Shown piece after piece: positions 20,501 through 30,503 of a stretch of 64,000 nt of DNA. The position numbers and the translations under genes are program-made. The stretch's first letter is position 1. Every line of letters starts with the position of its first letter. A model generated the notes under the pieces. That model worked only from the letters and a program-made list of their open reading frames with translations. It did no database searches and had not been told where the DNA came from. Source of the DNA: Sporisorium sorghi. Lineage: Eukaryota > Basidiomycota > Ustilaginomycetes > Ustilaginales > Ustilaginaceae. The DNA lies in assembly GCA_023212695.1 (NCBI GenBank), contig JALCCG010000010.1, forward strand, positions 110,420-174,419, read 5' to 3'.

Positions 20501-23500
20501 GTCATCAAGGTCGGCAACGAGCTGGTGCTCCGCGTGGTGCAAGAGACCAACATGTCGCTTCCCAACTCTCCCATGACCAGCAAGCGATTCTCGCAAGACT
20601 TTGCACGCTACTCGCGACCGCTCTCGCAGATCTCGAAGCGATCCAGCTTGCCCACGTCCAACCGCAGCTCGGTCGTCGACATTGTGGTGCCCGTGCAGGT
20701 CGTCGTCAAAGCTGCGACGCTCGATCGCATGATCGATCTTCTCGTCATGGGCATCCAGCACGTCAGTGCCACGCCCTCTCAGGCTGCCAACGAAGGCACC
20801 GAGCCGCAAAACGCGACCAACCGCAAGACCAAGCTGGTGATGGACATGGAAGCCTACCGCACCACGTTCCTCGCCACCTTCCGAAGTCTCTGTTCGCCCT
20901 CGGATCTGTTTGAGCAGCTGCGCAAGCGATTCTCGACCGCCATCACAGCAAGCAAGGAGCTGACGGGCGCCGAGGAGTTCCGCCCCTCGAGCCAGTTCCC
21001 GTCGTGGATCCCGCTCATCCCTGCCGGAAGTCAGGCGGAGCCGACCGACTGGGACTTGGTCTACCGTATCCGCATGGGCGTCGTGTTGACCCTGCGTCTG
21101 TGGATCGACCGCTTCCCGCAAGACTTTGTCGACGACGACGTCCTCTACCAGCTCACGTGGGGCTTCCTCCGTCATCCAAGCGTGGAGGTCACGCCCGAAG
21201 ACCCTGACCAGCAAAAGGTGGTAAACGCGCTAGCTCAGCTCAGAGGCACGTATGGTGCTAGGATTATGGGCGCCAACGCGAGGCAGGAGGAGCGCAACTA
21301 TGCGGCCAGCCTGCCTGTGCATGTCTCTGCCGACCAGCATCAAGCCGACTTTGATTTTGACAGGGCCAGTGCGGCCGAGCTGGTCGAGTATCTCGAATCC
21401 ATCGCGACAGTCTTTTTCGACAAGATCGTCGACCGCGACCTGTTGGTCGTCAGCGAGATCTTTGAGAAGCAAGCGAGTCACCCCGCCGCGTGGTTCACCG
21501 TCAAGCCAGCTGGTACTGGGAGCGGCGACGAGGACAAGCCCGTCACCAACATGTACACGATGCTCGATGTCCTCAAGGCCGGCGACGGTTCGAGCAAAGA
21601 CGCCGGTAAGGATGTGTCGCTGCAGCAGAAGCTTCCTTCCGCGGTTCGCGACGCCTTGGCACTACACAGCCTGTTCCGCGGTTGGGTCGCCATCCACGTT
21701 ATCGAACCGGGAATTGGCCTGGAGCGACGTCAGGAGAGGCTGTCCAAGCTTCTCGATGCGCTCTGGATTTGCAGAGCGCGGATGCTGAGGTTGAGGGGCG
21801 ACGAGACCTCGATCCCCCAGAATGTCAGCACCAGCAACGTTACGGACACAGCCCTGCCGTTCCGCGAGCCCACCATCGGATCTTTTGTCGAGTCTGCCAT
21901 CGTCAACACGCTTAGCTCGTCCGAGTCGCGCATCTTTCTGCGAGCGTGGCAGGGCGTTGCCGCCAGTCGTGGAGCCAAGGGTGATGATCTGGACGACTTT
22001 TTGCCGAAACAAGTCGACTCGGAGATGCGCTCGGCTGCTGAGCTGTCCGGCACGCCAGATATCGGCTGGATCCTGGCCTGTCTGGCTGAGGCCGCGACCA
22101 AGGCTCCCAGCGTGCAGACGGTGGCAGGGGACGTCGAGCTCATCGACTTTGAAAAGCGTCGCACCATGTGGGCGCTCATCGACGGTGCGGTGCGAGTGCG
22201 ACCTGCTTGTAACGTCGCCGACCTCGTCGAGCTTGCCGGATCTCGACTGCGTCTGATGCAAGACGCTCTCACTCGAGTCATCTGGGATCGGCGAGCATTC
22301 CGCGAGGATGCAGCCAACGAGATGCGTAATGCGCCACCCGTGCGCTCCGACGTCCAATTGCGCCCAAGCAGCTCGAGCAAAGCGCTCACCGGCTTCTCCA
22401 AGCAGCAACAGGAGAAGCTTCGTCGCGACCGAGCAGCCTTGGAGATGCTGCATTCGCTTCCTCTGCGACCTTCTATCTCGTCGCGCGTTTCGAGCATGCC
22501 TTCGAGCAATTCGCGCCCTTCGGCCGCAGCCTCGCCGGCGTCTGGATCGACGCCGTTGCCCGCAGAGAAGGTGGCATCCGCGCCGGCACCTCCGCCGGAC
22601 AAAGCTACCATCCGTGCCCGCCGAATGACGGCGCTCTTCAAGGGGGCTGTGCGTCCGCTCATTTCGCTCGACAAGCCTGATACGCCGGCCAAGTCGATTT
22701 CTGAGCTGATGCGCCTGACTCCGCTGCAGAAGCCATCGATCGTTGCAGGCCTTGGAGGTGCTCGCGTCTCGGTGTGGAACAACACGCAGCGCTCGTTCGT
22801 GTTCCACCTCACTTCGCAGGAAGGTGCCAAGTATCTGCTGCAGACGAACAATGCCGTCGAGCTGGCGGAATGGGTAGCTCACATCGAAAAGGCGTCAAAG
22901 GAGTATGCCGTCAGGAGCCAGGTGGATACGCGCAAGGGCTCTGCGCCTTCGAAGAGCAAGACGGCACCCGCGCCCCTCTACAAGCGTCCTCTGGTGGAGC
23001 TTGTGGAGCGGGAGGGACACTCGGTCCCGGCTGCGGTCGAGCGCATGTTTGCCGAGATCGAGGCGAGAGGTCTACGCGAGCAGGGCATCTATCGAGTCCC
23101 AGGGTCCAAGAGCGCCGTCGAGAATCTGTGCCGTGCCTGGGACCAACAGCCGGCGGAAACGGTCGACCTTTCCACGGGCGAGTTCAGCGACATCCACACG
23201 ATTGCAGGCGCCGTCAAGGCGTGGCTGCGCGAACTGCCCGAGCCACTCATCACGTTTGACTCGTACGACGATCTTATCGCTACCAACGCCATGGACAACG
23301 ACGATCGCCTGTATGCGATGCGCGACATTATCTGGAAGATGCCCAAGTGTCACTTTGACGTTCTGCGTCGCACGGCAGAGCATCTCGCACGCGTTGTGGA
23401 AGAGGCCGAGGTCAACAAGATGCTCGCGCACAATGTGGCGCTCGTATTTGGCACGTCGCTGCTCAATCCGCCGCCGGGCCCGTCGAGGGACGTGATCGGG

Positions 23501-24484
23501 TTTACCAATATTGGCAAGGCCGCCAATGTGGTCAAGACGATTGTGACGATGCACGAATGGCTGTTTGAGCCTGAACCGGAGCCCGAGGCCGAGCCAGAGG
23601 TAGGGGTTCAGGAGCAGGCGGCTATGGGCAGCGACGGACCTTCGCCGCACGACGAGGGCAACTTCGATGCGGCTGCTCGTGGCCAAGATGGAGAGGCATC
23701 TGCGGTGCTTCTGGACTCGGAGCACACGCCATCCTCTCCCGAGCGAGCCGTTGCTGGAGAGGTTGACACCGTGTCGACCGACGACGGTGCCAGCCAGCAT
23801 CCGGCAAGTGAGCCAGCGGAGGGTGAGAGTGTAGATGACGAACCCATAGCCGAGCTCCCGGTGAGGTCGCGTCGTGGAGGCCGCGCGAGACCGCTGACGA
23901 TCATTGGCCTTGATGGTCTGTCGGCTCTCGGCGGAAGTGACGACGTTGCCAAGGTGCTCGGGAGCCGCGATGGTGTCAAGGAGGCGGATGTAAGCATCCA
24001 TGCGGGATTGCAGGCCGACAAAGAGCTGGAAAGCGATGCGCCCGTCGACTCTCGGTCCATGGAATCGGCGGCGCCACGCATCGTGCTGTCACCAGACGTC
24101 GAGAGCGAGGACGATCTGGCTCACGAGGACGACTCGCAGAGCGGCGCTGACGACTCGAATGACCTTGCGGCGCCTGCCGCCGAGGACACACAGCAGCACG
24201 AAGCGGCCGACACGCAGCAAAGCGAATCAGGCACAACCGAAGCTGACGCCAGCACCGCGGGCCTGGCCGTGACGTCGGAACGTCGACGAAAGACGCGCAG
24301 CACGTACCGGGACAGCGTGTTTACGTCGTACTCGATCTACGCCGACTGCTTTGACAACATGAAGCTGGAGAGCCAGTCTTCTGCCGCGAGCATGGTCAAG
24401 CGCCAGTCGATGCATCTGCTGGGACAGCCCTCGGCGGAGGGCAAAGCGGCGACGGTCAGCGATGTCAAGGCCAGTGATGTGTAA
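16652..24484 (+). CDS. BEM2: BEM2-like multidomain Rho GTPase-activating protein (PH, RasGEF-N, PH, RhoGAP)
   Basis: 2610 aa, intronless. Domains in order: a Gln/His-rich N-terminus (about 16-60); a poly-Ala run (~287-301) encoded by a GCT/CTG repeat; a PH-like domain opening at ~493 (VYQGFLSRN...YRVVLQDGRLYFYKP); and a Ras-GEF N-terminal-like module at ~1350-1431 (KLVMDMEAYRTTFLATFRS). Then come a second PH domain at ~1992-2083 (SVWNNTQRSFVFHLTSQEGAKYLLQ...ELAEWVAHIEKA) and a RhoGAP domain at ~2111-2307. The RhoGAP catalytic loop reads GIYRVPGSKS with arginine finger R2148. The architecture matches yeast Bem2, which inactivates Rho1/Cdc42-type GTPases in polarised growth and cytokinesis, so an active GAP is expected. 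I did not find a clear CDC25-type GEF catalytic helix, so GEF activity should not be assumed. A ~300-residue acidic tail follows the RhoGAP domain. It is convergent with PSF2 (149 bp). Confidence 0.88.
17506..17541. repeat. GCT/CTG trinucleotide repeat coding poly-Ala
   Basis: Run of GCT then GCC codons in the BEM2-like gene encoding about 14 alanines after ...QQQQHAS. A candidate length-polymorphic site. Confidence 0.9.
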
Positions 24485-24633
24485 GAGAACAAACAGAACG
24501 CTGCTACATTTGCACACTCCAGAAAAGCATACCCTCGCCAAGATCAACTCAAGTTTTTGTACAACATCAGTCTGGCGCTTTTTTGCGATGTGTGAGCGAG
24601 TGTGAAAGTGTTTTTGCATTGCGAGTGTAGAGG

Positions 24634-25626
24634 CTAAGCATCGTCCTCATCGTCATCGACAGCGAAACGCGGTGGGCGGTTGGTGTCGGACCGATCGGTG
24701 GAGCGCAGAGGAGGAGGCTGCCGCTGTGTGGGTGATACGGAGCGAGTAGCTGCGCGTGGAGCCGAGTGGTATCCTGAATCCGAGACGTTTGATTTGCGCG
24801 GCAATCTCGCTGCTTCGCTTGATGTCGTGGCGTACGATTCGTCTGTGTAGTTGGTGATCATGGATTCGTCTTGCTCCAAGCCAAATGGACGGGATGCCGA
24901 GCTCTCCCTCGCCGCCGCCACTGGTGGAACACTGCGCTCGTCCAAACTGCTCGGCAGCGGGGGCATTAGCAACCACCGATTCCGCGCATCCAGTTCCGAC
25001 TGCAATTTCCCCTCTGCTTCAACCTCGCTCGGGGGCCTCAACGCCTTCAAATGCGCAAACGCGGTCCCGAAGAACCCTCTCAGCTCCGCGACCTCGTGCG
25101 CGGAGATATTGTGCATCTGGAGATGCACGCTATTCACCATGCCTACACCGGCGAGGATCTTGCTCTGCCTCGCCTCGCGGATATCCTTGAGCAGCGCACG
25201 CACGCGGTTGGACTGGGGCACGTCGTCCGGCGCCCCCTGGAGCAACGCGTGCGATACGCCGATCCAGTACGACGGCAGCGGCGCGAATCCCGCACTGGTG
25301 GTTTCGAGCTTGAGCGTCTCCGTGAGCGCGTCGACCGCCAGCCACGTCGGCGCGACTACAATCGCCTTTTTGCGCTTCTTCAGGTGCAGAGCTACCCAGA
25401 GGGGCACAGTGGCAGGCGTGGGCGGGCGAAAGGGGCCGTAGATCCCAGAGAGCAGGCGGACGCGGTCGATCGAGGTGAGGGGGACGATGGTGATCGAGGT
25501 GGAGGGGAGCGAGGTGGTGGCGAGGTCCAGGTCGGAAGCGCTGCACCCGCGTGTGTGGGATGAGATGGACGTGGAGGTCGAGGCTACGCTGCCTGTAGAG
25601 GAGGTGGATAGGAAGGCGGTTGACAT
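24634..25626 (-). CDS. PSF2: GINS complex subunit PSF2
   Basis: 330 aa from the ATG at 25626-25624; the upstream extension of the frame has no ATG and no homology-like sequence. PSF2 is one of four GINS subunits that, with Cdc45 and Mcm2-7, form the CMG replicative helicase. Diagnostic stretches are ITIVPLTSIDRVRLLSGIYGPFRPP, TVPLWVALHLKKRKKAIVVAPTWLAVDALTE, FAPLPSYWIGVSHALLQGAPDDVPQSNRVRALLKDIREARQSKI and HLQMHNISAHEVAELRGFFGTAF. The core (~50-210) is the full family domain. Beyond it is a ~120-residue Ser/Arg-rich tail not found in the usual ~200-aa PSF2. The gene is divergent from the TVP38-like gene across 646 bp. Confidence 0.95.
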   Translation of the reverse strand: MSTAFLSTSSTGSVASTSTSISSHTRGCSASDLDLATTSLPSTSITIVPLTSIDRVRLLSGIYGPFRPPTPATVPLWVALHLKKRKKAIVVAPTWLAVDALTETLKLETTSAGFAPLPSYWIGVSHALLQGAPDDVPQSNRVRALLKDIREARQSKILAGVGMVNSVHLQMHNISAHEVAELRGFFGTAFAHLKALRPPSEVEAEGKLQSELDARNRWLLMPPLPSSLDERSVPPVAAARESSASRPFGLEQDESMITNYTDESYATTSSEAARLPRKSNVSDSGYHSAPRAATRSVSPTQRQPPPLRSTDRSDTNRPPRFAVDDDEDDA

Positions 25627-26272
25627 GATGGGTGAATCGTCGGATGGAAGTGTGTGGTGGACGCAAGGTTGGGTTGATGAGATGGAGGTGTGCAAGTGTT
25701 GGTCTTTTCGAAAGACGCGCGCGACACCACTCAACGCGATTTCTTCCGGAAGCGTCCTCCTCGTCCACCGACGAGCGAGCCGACGCAAGCAAGCGCAGAC
25801 CCAAACGCTGCTGCAAGGCTTACTCTCAGCAAAGCTCGCACCCAGCGCACATGCCCCAGCGCTGCTCCTTGTCGAGCTGCCGTGGTGTTTGCCAAACGAG
25901 GCTTTAAGTGCGATGTATATAGAGAGCGTAAGAGAAGGTTGTGGTGCTGTCAGACCGGCACAACGGTGCCGCGCAGGAGAACTTTTTCAAGGCTGTGCCG
26001 AGAGCGGGTTCAGGGTCCAGTCGAGTGCGTGCCGCGCCATGACACTCTTCGCCCCGACGTCGAGATGAAGTTGCTGGCGGCGTCCATCTCCCACCCACCT
26101 CAAGTTCATCAGCCCCCTCATCAAAACTTTCAACTCGTTCGGCTTTTGTCAAGCTGGAACACACGACTCGGGCTTCGTCGCTCTTCGCTCTTCGCAGCAC
26201 CACTTTGCGGCTGACCCTTCAAGAAGGCGCAAGCTCGAGGTTAGGTTCACACGTCCTCGTCCGTCCTCACCA
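25627..26272. other. Divergent promoter region PSF2/TVP38-like
   Basis: 646 bp between divergently transcribed genes; it must carry both promoters. No tRNA, long repeat or plausible extra ORF was seen. Confidence 0.6.
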
Positions 26273-27409
26273 ATGATGCCGGCGTCACATCAAGCGAGGT
26301 ACGCCTCCTTCTCCTCCCTCTCCTCCCCGTCAGCCTACCTGCACCGCATCCACACCTACCTAACCACCACCTACCGCGCCTTCTTCGCCCTCCGCCCGGA
26401 GCAGCGGTACATCATCTACTTCGCCTTTGGCATCAAGCTGCTCATCCTCTCCATCGTCCTCTACGTCGGTCCCGAGAGCATGTTCAACGCAACAGCGCAA
26501 CTTGCGATCTGGTTCGGCACGCGAACCTACGGTGCTGTGCTGCTGATGCTGGTGGTGGTGGTGGTGAGCTTCCCGCCCCTCGTGGGGTACGGTACGTCGA
26601 TCACGCTGTTCGGGCTTGGCTGGGGAGTCCGCGCGGCAGCCACTGCGGAGCACGCCGAGTTGCGCGGCAACCTGCTGCACGCGTGGGTTTTGGCATCGCT
26701 CGCGTGTCTGCTCGGCGGCAGCGTCGCGTTCGGCGTGCTGCGGTTTCTGATTGTGCACCACGCCAAGCGCGTCAGCTGGATCAGTGCAACGCTGAACGAC
26801 GCCAAGTACGTCGCGCTCTCCACAGCTGTCAGGCGCAGAGGCCTGAGCATGGCGATTCTGATAAGGTTCTGTCCCTTTCCGTTTGCGTACTCGAACCTCT
26901 TCTTCGCAAGCCTCGTAGACGCGGTTTCGTTCCGGCAGTTTTTGGTGGCGACGGCGCTCATCACGCCCAAGTTGTTCTTGCACGTTTGGTTGGGCACGAG
27001 GATGTTCCAGCTCATGGACCGCGGCCAACGCGCACAGTTGGATGGATGGGCAAAGACGCTCAATGTCGTGTATATCTTGGTCGGGTCCGCAGTGGGCGTG
27101 GCGACGGGTTGGGTGGTGTGGAGCGAGACGAGCAAGGTGCTCGATGCGATAGAGCGCGAACAGCAGGATGGGATAGGTCCCCGTTCGACCGGCAGCGGTG
27201 GCGCTGACGGAGTGCAAAGGCGTGGTATGGCGGAAAGGCAATACAGCGACGACGACGCTCGCAAACGCAGCAGCACAGACGCTACGTCGCCGTTTATCGT
27301 TGATGTCGATGAAGATGTCGATGACGCAGATGAAGACCATGGCCGCCGAGGCAGCGGGTCCAGTTCCACGCGCAAAGAACACACTACCAAGAGTCTTCTC
27401 CCTCGATAA
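26273..27409 (+). CDS. TVP38: TVP38/TMEM64-family (VTT/DedA domain) membrane protein
   Basis: 378 aa, intronless; tandem ATGs at 26273 and 26276. Several hydrophobic spans are visible: about 47-64 (IIYFAFGIKLLILSIVLYVG), ~85-103 (TYGAVLLMLVVVVVSFPPLVGYG), ~138-162 (WVLASLACLLGGSVAFGVLRFLIV), the re-entrant-type segment RFCPFPFAYSNLFFASL, and a last span ~265-290 (LNVVYILVGSAVGVATGWVVW). FPPLVGYGTSITLFGLGWG and RFCPFPFAYSN fit the VTT signature. In yeast Tvp38 is a Tlg2-vesicle/Golgi protein; VTT proteins are linked to lipid scrambling. The C-terminal ~80 residues are acidic and disordered. It is convergent with the sugar transporter, with stops only 74 bp apart. Confidence 0.9.
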   Translation: MMPASHQARYASFSSLSSPSAYLHRIHTYLTTTYRAFFALRPEQRYIIYFAFGIKLLILSIVLYVGPESMFNATAQLAIWFGTRTYGAVLLMLVVVVVSFPPLVGYGTSITLFGLGWGVRAAATAEHAELRGNLLHAWVLASLACLLGGSVAFGVLRFLIVHHAKRVSWISATLNDAKYVALSTAVRRRGLSMAILIRFCPFPFAYSNLFFASLVDAVSFRQFLVATALITPKLFLHVWLGTRMFQLMDRGQRAQLDGWAKTLNVVYILVGSAVGVATGWVVWSETSKVLDAIEREQQDGIGPRSTGSGGADGVQRRGMAERQYSDDDARKRSSTDATSPFIVDVDEDVDDADEDHGRRGSGSSSTRKEHTTKSLLPR

Positions 27410-27483
27410 CACCCCCACACTCTTTTTCGTACTAGACAGAAACAGCATCTATAGATTGTATACTTCGTCAGCAGCGGTTCTGC

Positions 27484-29268
27484 TCACTCGACCTCGTCCG
27501 ACGGGACCGCGTGATACCTCTCTCTTCCCGCCGTTGAGAATGCACCATCCACATCGCTCAAGCTCAGCCCGCTCATCTCGGGCAGCTGCGCATACGTAAA
27601 CGCACAACTCACCGCCGCTACGCCGCTGAACAGCCCAAAACACCCGGCAGGGTGGATGAGCTTGACCAGGTGCAGGAACGTCGATGACACCAAGAGGTTC
27701 GTCGTCCAGTTGGTGGCGGTGGCGATGCCCGCGCCCAGACCGCGCACTTGGCCGGAGAAGATCTCGGACTGTATCAGCCACGGCACGATGCCCAGCCCGA
27801 GCGCGTAGCTGAGCGTGAAGAGGATCATGAACACCAGCGTCAGGTAGGGCCATGCTGACGTGGAGGCTGCGTTGTCGTTGATCTCGGGTGTGCCCGTGAC
27901 AGGGCCTACGTCGATCTGGCTGAATCCGACGGCGACGAGCGCGAGGAACATCGACATCGCAGCCGTCGTGTACAGCAGCAGCTTGCGGCGTCCCCAGCTG
28001 TCGATGCAGCGCACCGCCACCACAGTACCTACGAAATTGGCCAGCGCTATCCCCACCGCCGCCGCGTTCGGGTTCACTACAAACCCGGCCATCTGCAGCA
28101 GCCGCGATCCATAGTAAAGCAAAGAATTCGCACCCGTCAACTGCTGGAAGCCTTGGAAGGCACATGCGATCAGCAGCGCGCGTCGATGCACCGGGTCGTG
28201 CAGCAGCATGCTGAGCTTGCTCTTGACCTGCGTTGTGGTTTGACGTGCGGTGGATGTGAGCTGTGCGGGCGCGGCGGTGATGCGGCCGAGCGTGGCTTGG
28301 ATGTCGTGGCGGGTGGCGGTGTTTTGTTCTGCGTCGCGGGATGCGGTGTGCGAGTGGGCGTCCGGGTCGATGTGGTCGTAAGAGGTGGTGCCTTGCATGC
28401 TGTGTGCGATGCGGTCGATCTCATTGTCGATCATGCGGACGGTAGCGTGTGGGTAGATGCGCTGCAGCACCCGGCGAGCGCGGATGATGCGACCGCGCGC
28501 TACGAGCCAGCGCGGCGATTCGTCCAGATAAATCATCCCGACCAGCTGAAACACCGCAGGCACACCTCCCGCCAGCACCATCCACCGCCATCCATGCGGC
28601 AGGTTGTAAAACGCCGCATCCACCAGGTACGCTATCACCTGTCCACCTGTGATCAGCAAACTATTAATCCCAACCACGCGCCCACGCACTTTGGTCGGGG
28701 CTATTTCGGCAAGATACGTCGGCGTCACCATACTCGCCATTCCCACTCCCAGCCCCACGAGCACCCTACCCAGCACGAGCTCCCTTACCACCTGCGAGGC
28801 CGCCTGCTCCATCGCGCCGAGGAGGAAGAGGATGCCGCTCCCGATCATGACTTTTTTACGCCCTAACCAGTCGGCCATCCGCCCTGCGACGATGGAGCCC
28901 AGGATGGCGCCGACGGTGGTGGCGCTGACGACGAGCTCCTGCTCGCCCTCGCTCAGCTCGTGGCCGAGATCGGCGTGGATCGCAACGAGCATGCCGGAGG
29001 CGATCCCGGTATCCCAGCCGAACTGGAGACCGCCTAGGCAGGCGACGCCCGTGAGCCGCGCGAGGTAGGTGGCCGAACTGAGCCCCGAGTCGTCCAGCGG
29101 GTTGGAGTCGTGGTCGTCTACATCGTCGTCTTCGTCAGCGCCTTCTGTTGAGCGTAATGGGTTGAAGCGGTCCAAGTCGCCGAGATGACTGGCCTTACCT
29201 GCCCGTGCACCGCCATTTGCTGCAGCGCTCCCACTGGCGTCCACAGCGGCACTAGCTGGGTCGCTCAT
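27484..29268 (-). CDS. MFS sugar transporter, myo-inositol/proton symporter type
   Basis: 594 aa from the ATG at 29268-29266; the longer frame would need a TTG start. It has a disordered acidic N-terminus (~65 aa) and then a 12-span major facilitator. Sugar-porter hallmarks are LQFGWDTGIASGMLV in span 1, GRMADWLGRKK after span 2, LGRVLVGLGVGMASMVTPTYLAEIAPTKVRGR, the QGFQQLTGANSLLYYGSRLLQ motif of span 7 and DSWGRRKLLL. The ELSEGEQELVVSATTVGAILGS and GINSLLITGGQVIAYLVDAAF segments are closest to fungal ITR inositol transporters, so inositol uptake at the plasma membrane is the best guess, though hexose specificity is possible. A long hydrophilic central loop separates the two halves. Two identical 17-nt hairpins lie about 450-500 bp upstream of the start. 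Confidence 0.88.
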   Translation of the reverse strand: MSDPASAAVDASGSAAANGGARAGKASHLGDLDRFNPLRSTEGADEDDDVDDHDSNPLDDSGLSSATYLARLTGVACLGGLQFGWDTGIASGMLVAIHADLGHELSEGEQELVVSATTVGAILGSIVAGRMADWLGRKKVMIGSGILFLLGAMEQAASQVVRELVLGRVLVGLGVGMASMVTPTYLAEIAPTKVRGRVVGINSLLITGGQVIAYLVDAAFYNLPHGWRWMVLAGGVPAVFQLVGMIYLDESPRWLVARGRIIRARRVLQRIYPHATVRMIDNEIDRIAHSMQGTTSYDHIDPDAHSHTASRDAEQNTATRHDIQATLGRITAAPAQLTSTARQTTTQVKSKLSMLLHDPVHRRALLIACAFQGFQQLTGANSLLYYGSRLLQMAGFVVNPNAAAVGIALANFVGTVVAVRCIDSWGRRKLLLYTTAAMSMFLALVAVGFSQIDVGPVTGTPEINDNAASTSAWPYLTLVFMILFTLSYALGLGIVPWLIQSEIFSGQVRGLGAGIATATNWTTNLLVSSTFLHLVKLIHPAGCFGLFSGVAAVSCAFTYAQLPEMSGLSLSDVDGAFSTAGRERYHAVPSDEVE

Positions 29269-30055
29269 CTTGGTCGCGGCAATTCCTTTGCTGTACGATC
29301 TCTCGCCGCCTTGTGATTCTCCTCTATCGATCTCGTCTGCAGGCGTTGAAAAGGTATCCAGCTCCAAGTCTGACGAGGAAGAGGTCGGCGAGGTGATGCG
29401 GAACGAGGGAAGCGACGACGCGCCCGCCCGTCGCTTGTCTGTCGACGTTGACGCTGGAATGGTGGAAGTGTGCGCCGCCTTGCGAACAAATCTTGTTCAG
29501 ATCGCTCCGGGCTACGACGAGGGATCTCGATCGAAGGTGATGATGTCCGGAAGGGAAGCTATGACAGAGCGAGACATGACAAACTCTCTTTTGGACCCTT
29601 CTGGGATTATTTTATTTTATTTTATTTTTTTCCCACGCAGCCTCCACACTTTATACACCGCACGTCCCTCACAACCGCCTCGAGCCACGCGACTAGTTGA
29701 AGGAAAAGGGCACGCGCCTAGCCTTCTCAAAGAGAAGGAGGAAGATTAGAATTTGGGCCTTCTCAAAGAGAAGGGTGAGATTTTTGTAAATTCCTGACGT
29801 CCATCATCATCAATCAACGGTAACCCTTCAACTCGACTCAGAGCCAACCCACCGCACAAACTTGGAATTTCCGTTTAATTTCCGACCCGATAATCCTCAC
29901 CGAAAAAAAGTCCATCGCGGCAGCATACGGTACAAACTTCTCCGGACCATATCGCAGCGTTTCTACTAATCAACCTGGTCTCAAATAGGATGTTCCTCTC
30001 GTCACTGCGAACCTCCTGGATGCAAAAAACGGCCTTTGCCAAAAAAAATAAATAA
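29269..30055. other. Upstream region of sugar transporter and LINE 3' flank
   Basis: 787 bp. It contains A/T-rich runs (TTTTATTTTATTTTATTTTTTT near 29610-29632), two copies of a 17-nt hairpin (29722 and 29758) and, near the LINE tail, the 14-mer shared with the tRNA intron (30006-30019). ORFs here look spurious. Confidence 0.6.
29722..29774. promoter_or_regulatory. Two direct copies of a 17-nt hairpin CCTTCTC-AAA-GAGAAGG
   Basis: Copies at 29722-29738 and 29758-29774 are identical 7-bp inverted repeats with an AAA centre, 36 bp apart start to start. They lie upstream of the transporter (minus strand). A duplicated palindrome upstream of a gene suggests a binding site for a dimeric regulator; this role is inference. 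Confidence 0.55.
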
Positions 30056-30081
30056 TTTTTTTTTTTTTTTTTTTTTTTTTT
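30056..30081 (-). repeat. A26 tail of the LINE
   Basis: Seen as T26 on the + strand, at the end of the minus-strand element after its 3' UTR. It marks the 3' junction left by target-primed reverse transcription. Confidence 0.85.
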
Positions 30082-30372
30082 ATGTCAGGCCGAAGCCTAA
30101 ATTCAATTGCAATGTGCGAGGAAGTTAAATCGTCGCGACATACAAGAGACCGGACCGAGAAAAAGGCGACCTAGGCCAGGATCGAACGTTTTCCGACAGA
30201 GATACCCGCAGACAAAGGATCCTCACCAGGAGGTGGCATCTCGGGTGTGAAGCGAGGGAGCCGTAATCCAAAGCCCGCACGAATCAAAGACCGAAAAATG
30301 CAGACCGTTGGTCAGGTCGCCGAAAAAAAGGGAAACGCGAGAGGGAAAGTCGGGGCTGGGGCGATATCTGGG

Positions 30373-30429
30373 GCCGGAGCATATAACGAGTCGAGTCTGA
30401 GAAAGCCGGAGCATATAACACGTCGAATC
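30373..30429. repeat. ~25-bp tandem-like repeat in LINE 3' UTR
   Basis: GCCGGAGCATATAAC occurs at 30373-30387 and 30405-30419 (period 32), and the similarity continues ~10 bp with few mismatches. LINE 3' UTRs often carry such repeats, sometimes used for template recognition by the RT. Confidence 0.8.
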
Positions 30430-30503
30430 GAGGCAGGAGAGAGTCGGAATAACAAGATGTGGTTGAACACCAACGCAGTGGCCGCCCGCAGCCAGTGTCA
30501 GCG

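Noticed and set aside
30160..30250. Possible tRNA in the LINE 3' UTR
   Set aside because: A B-box-like sequence exists but the T-arm and anticodon arm do not pair; kept only as a weak finding.
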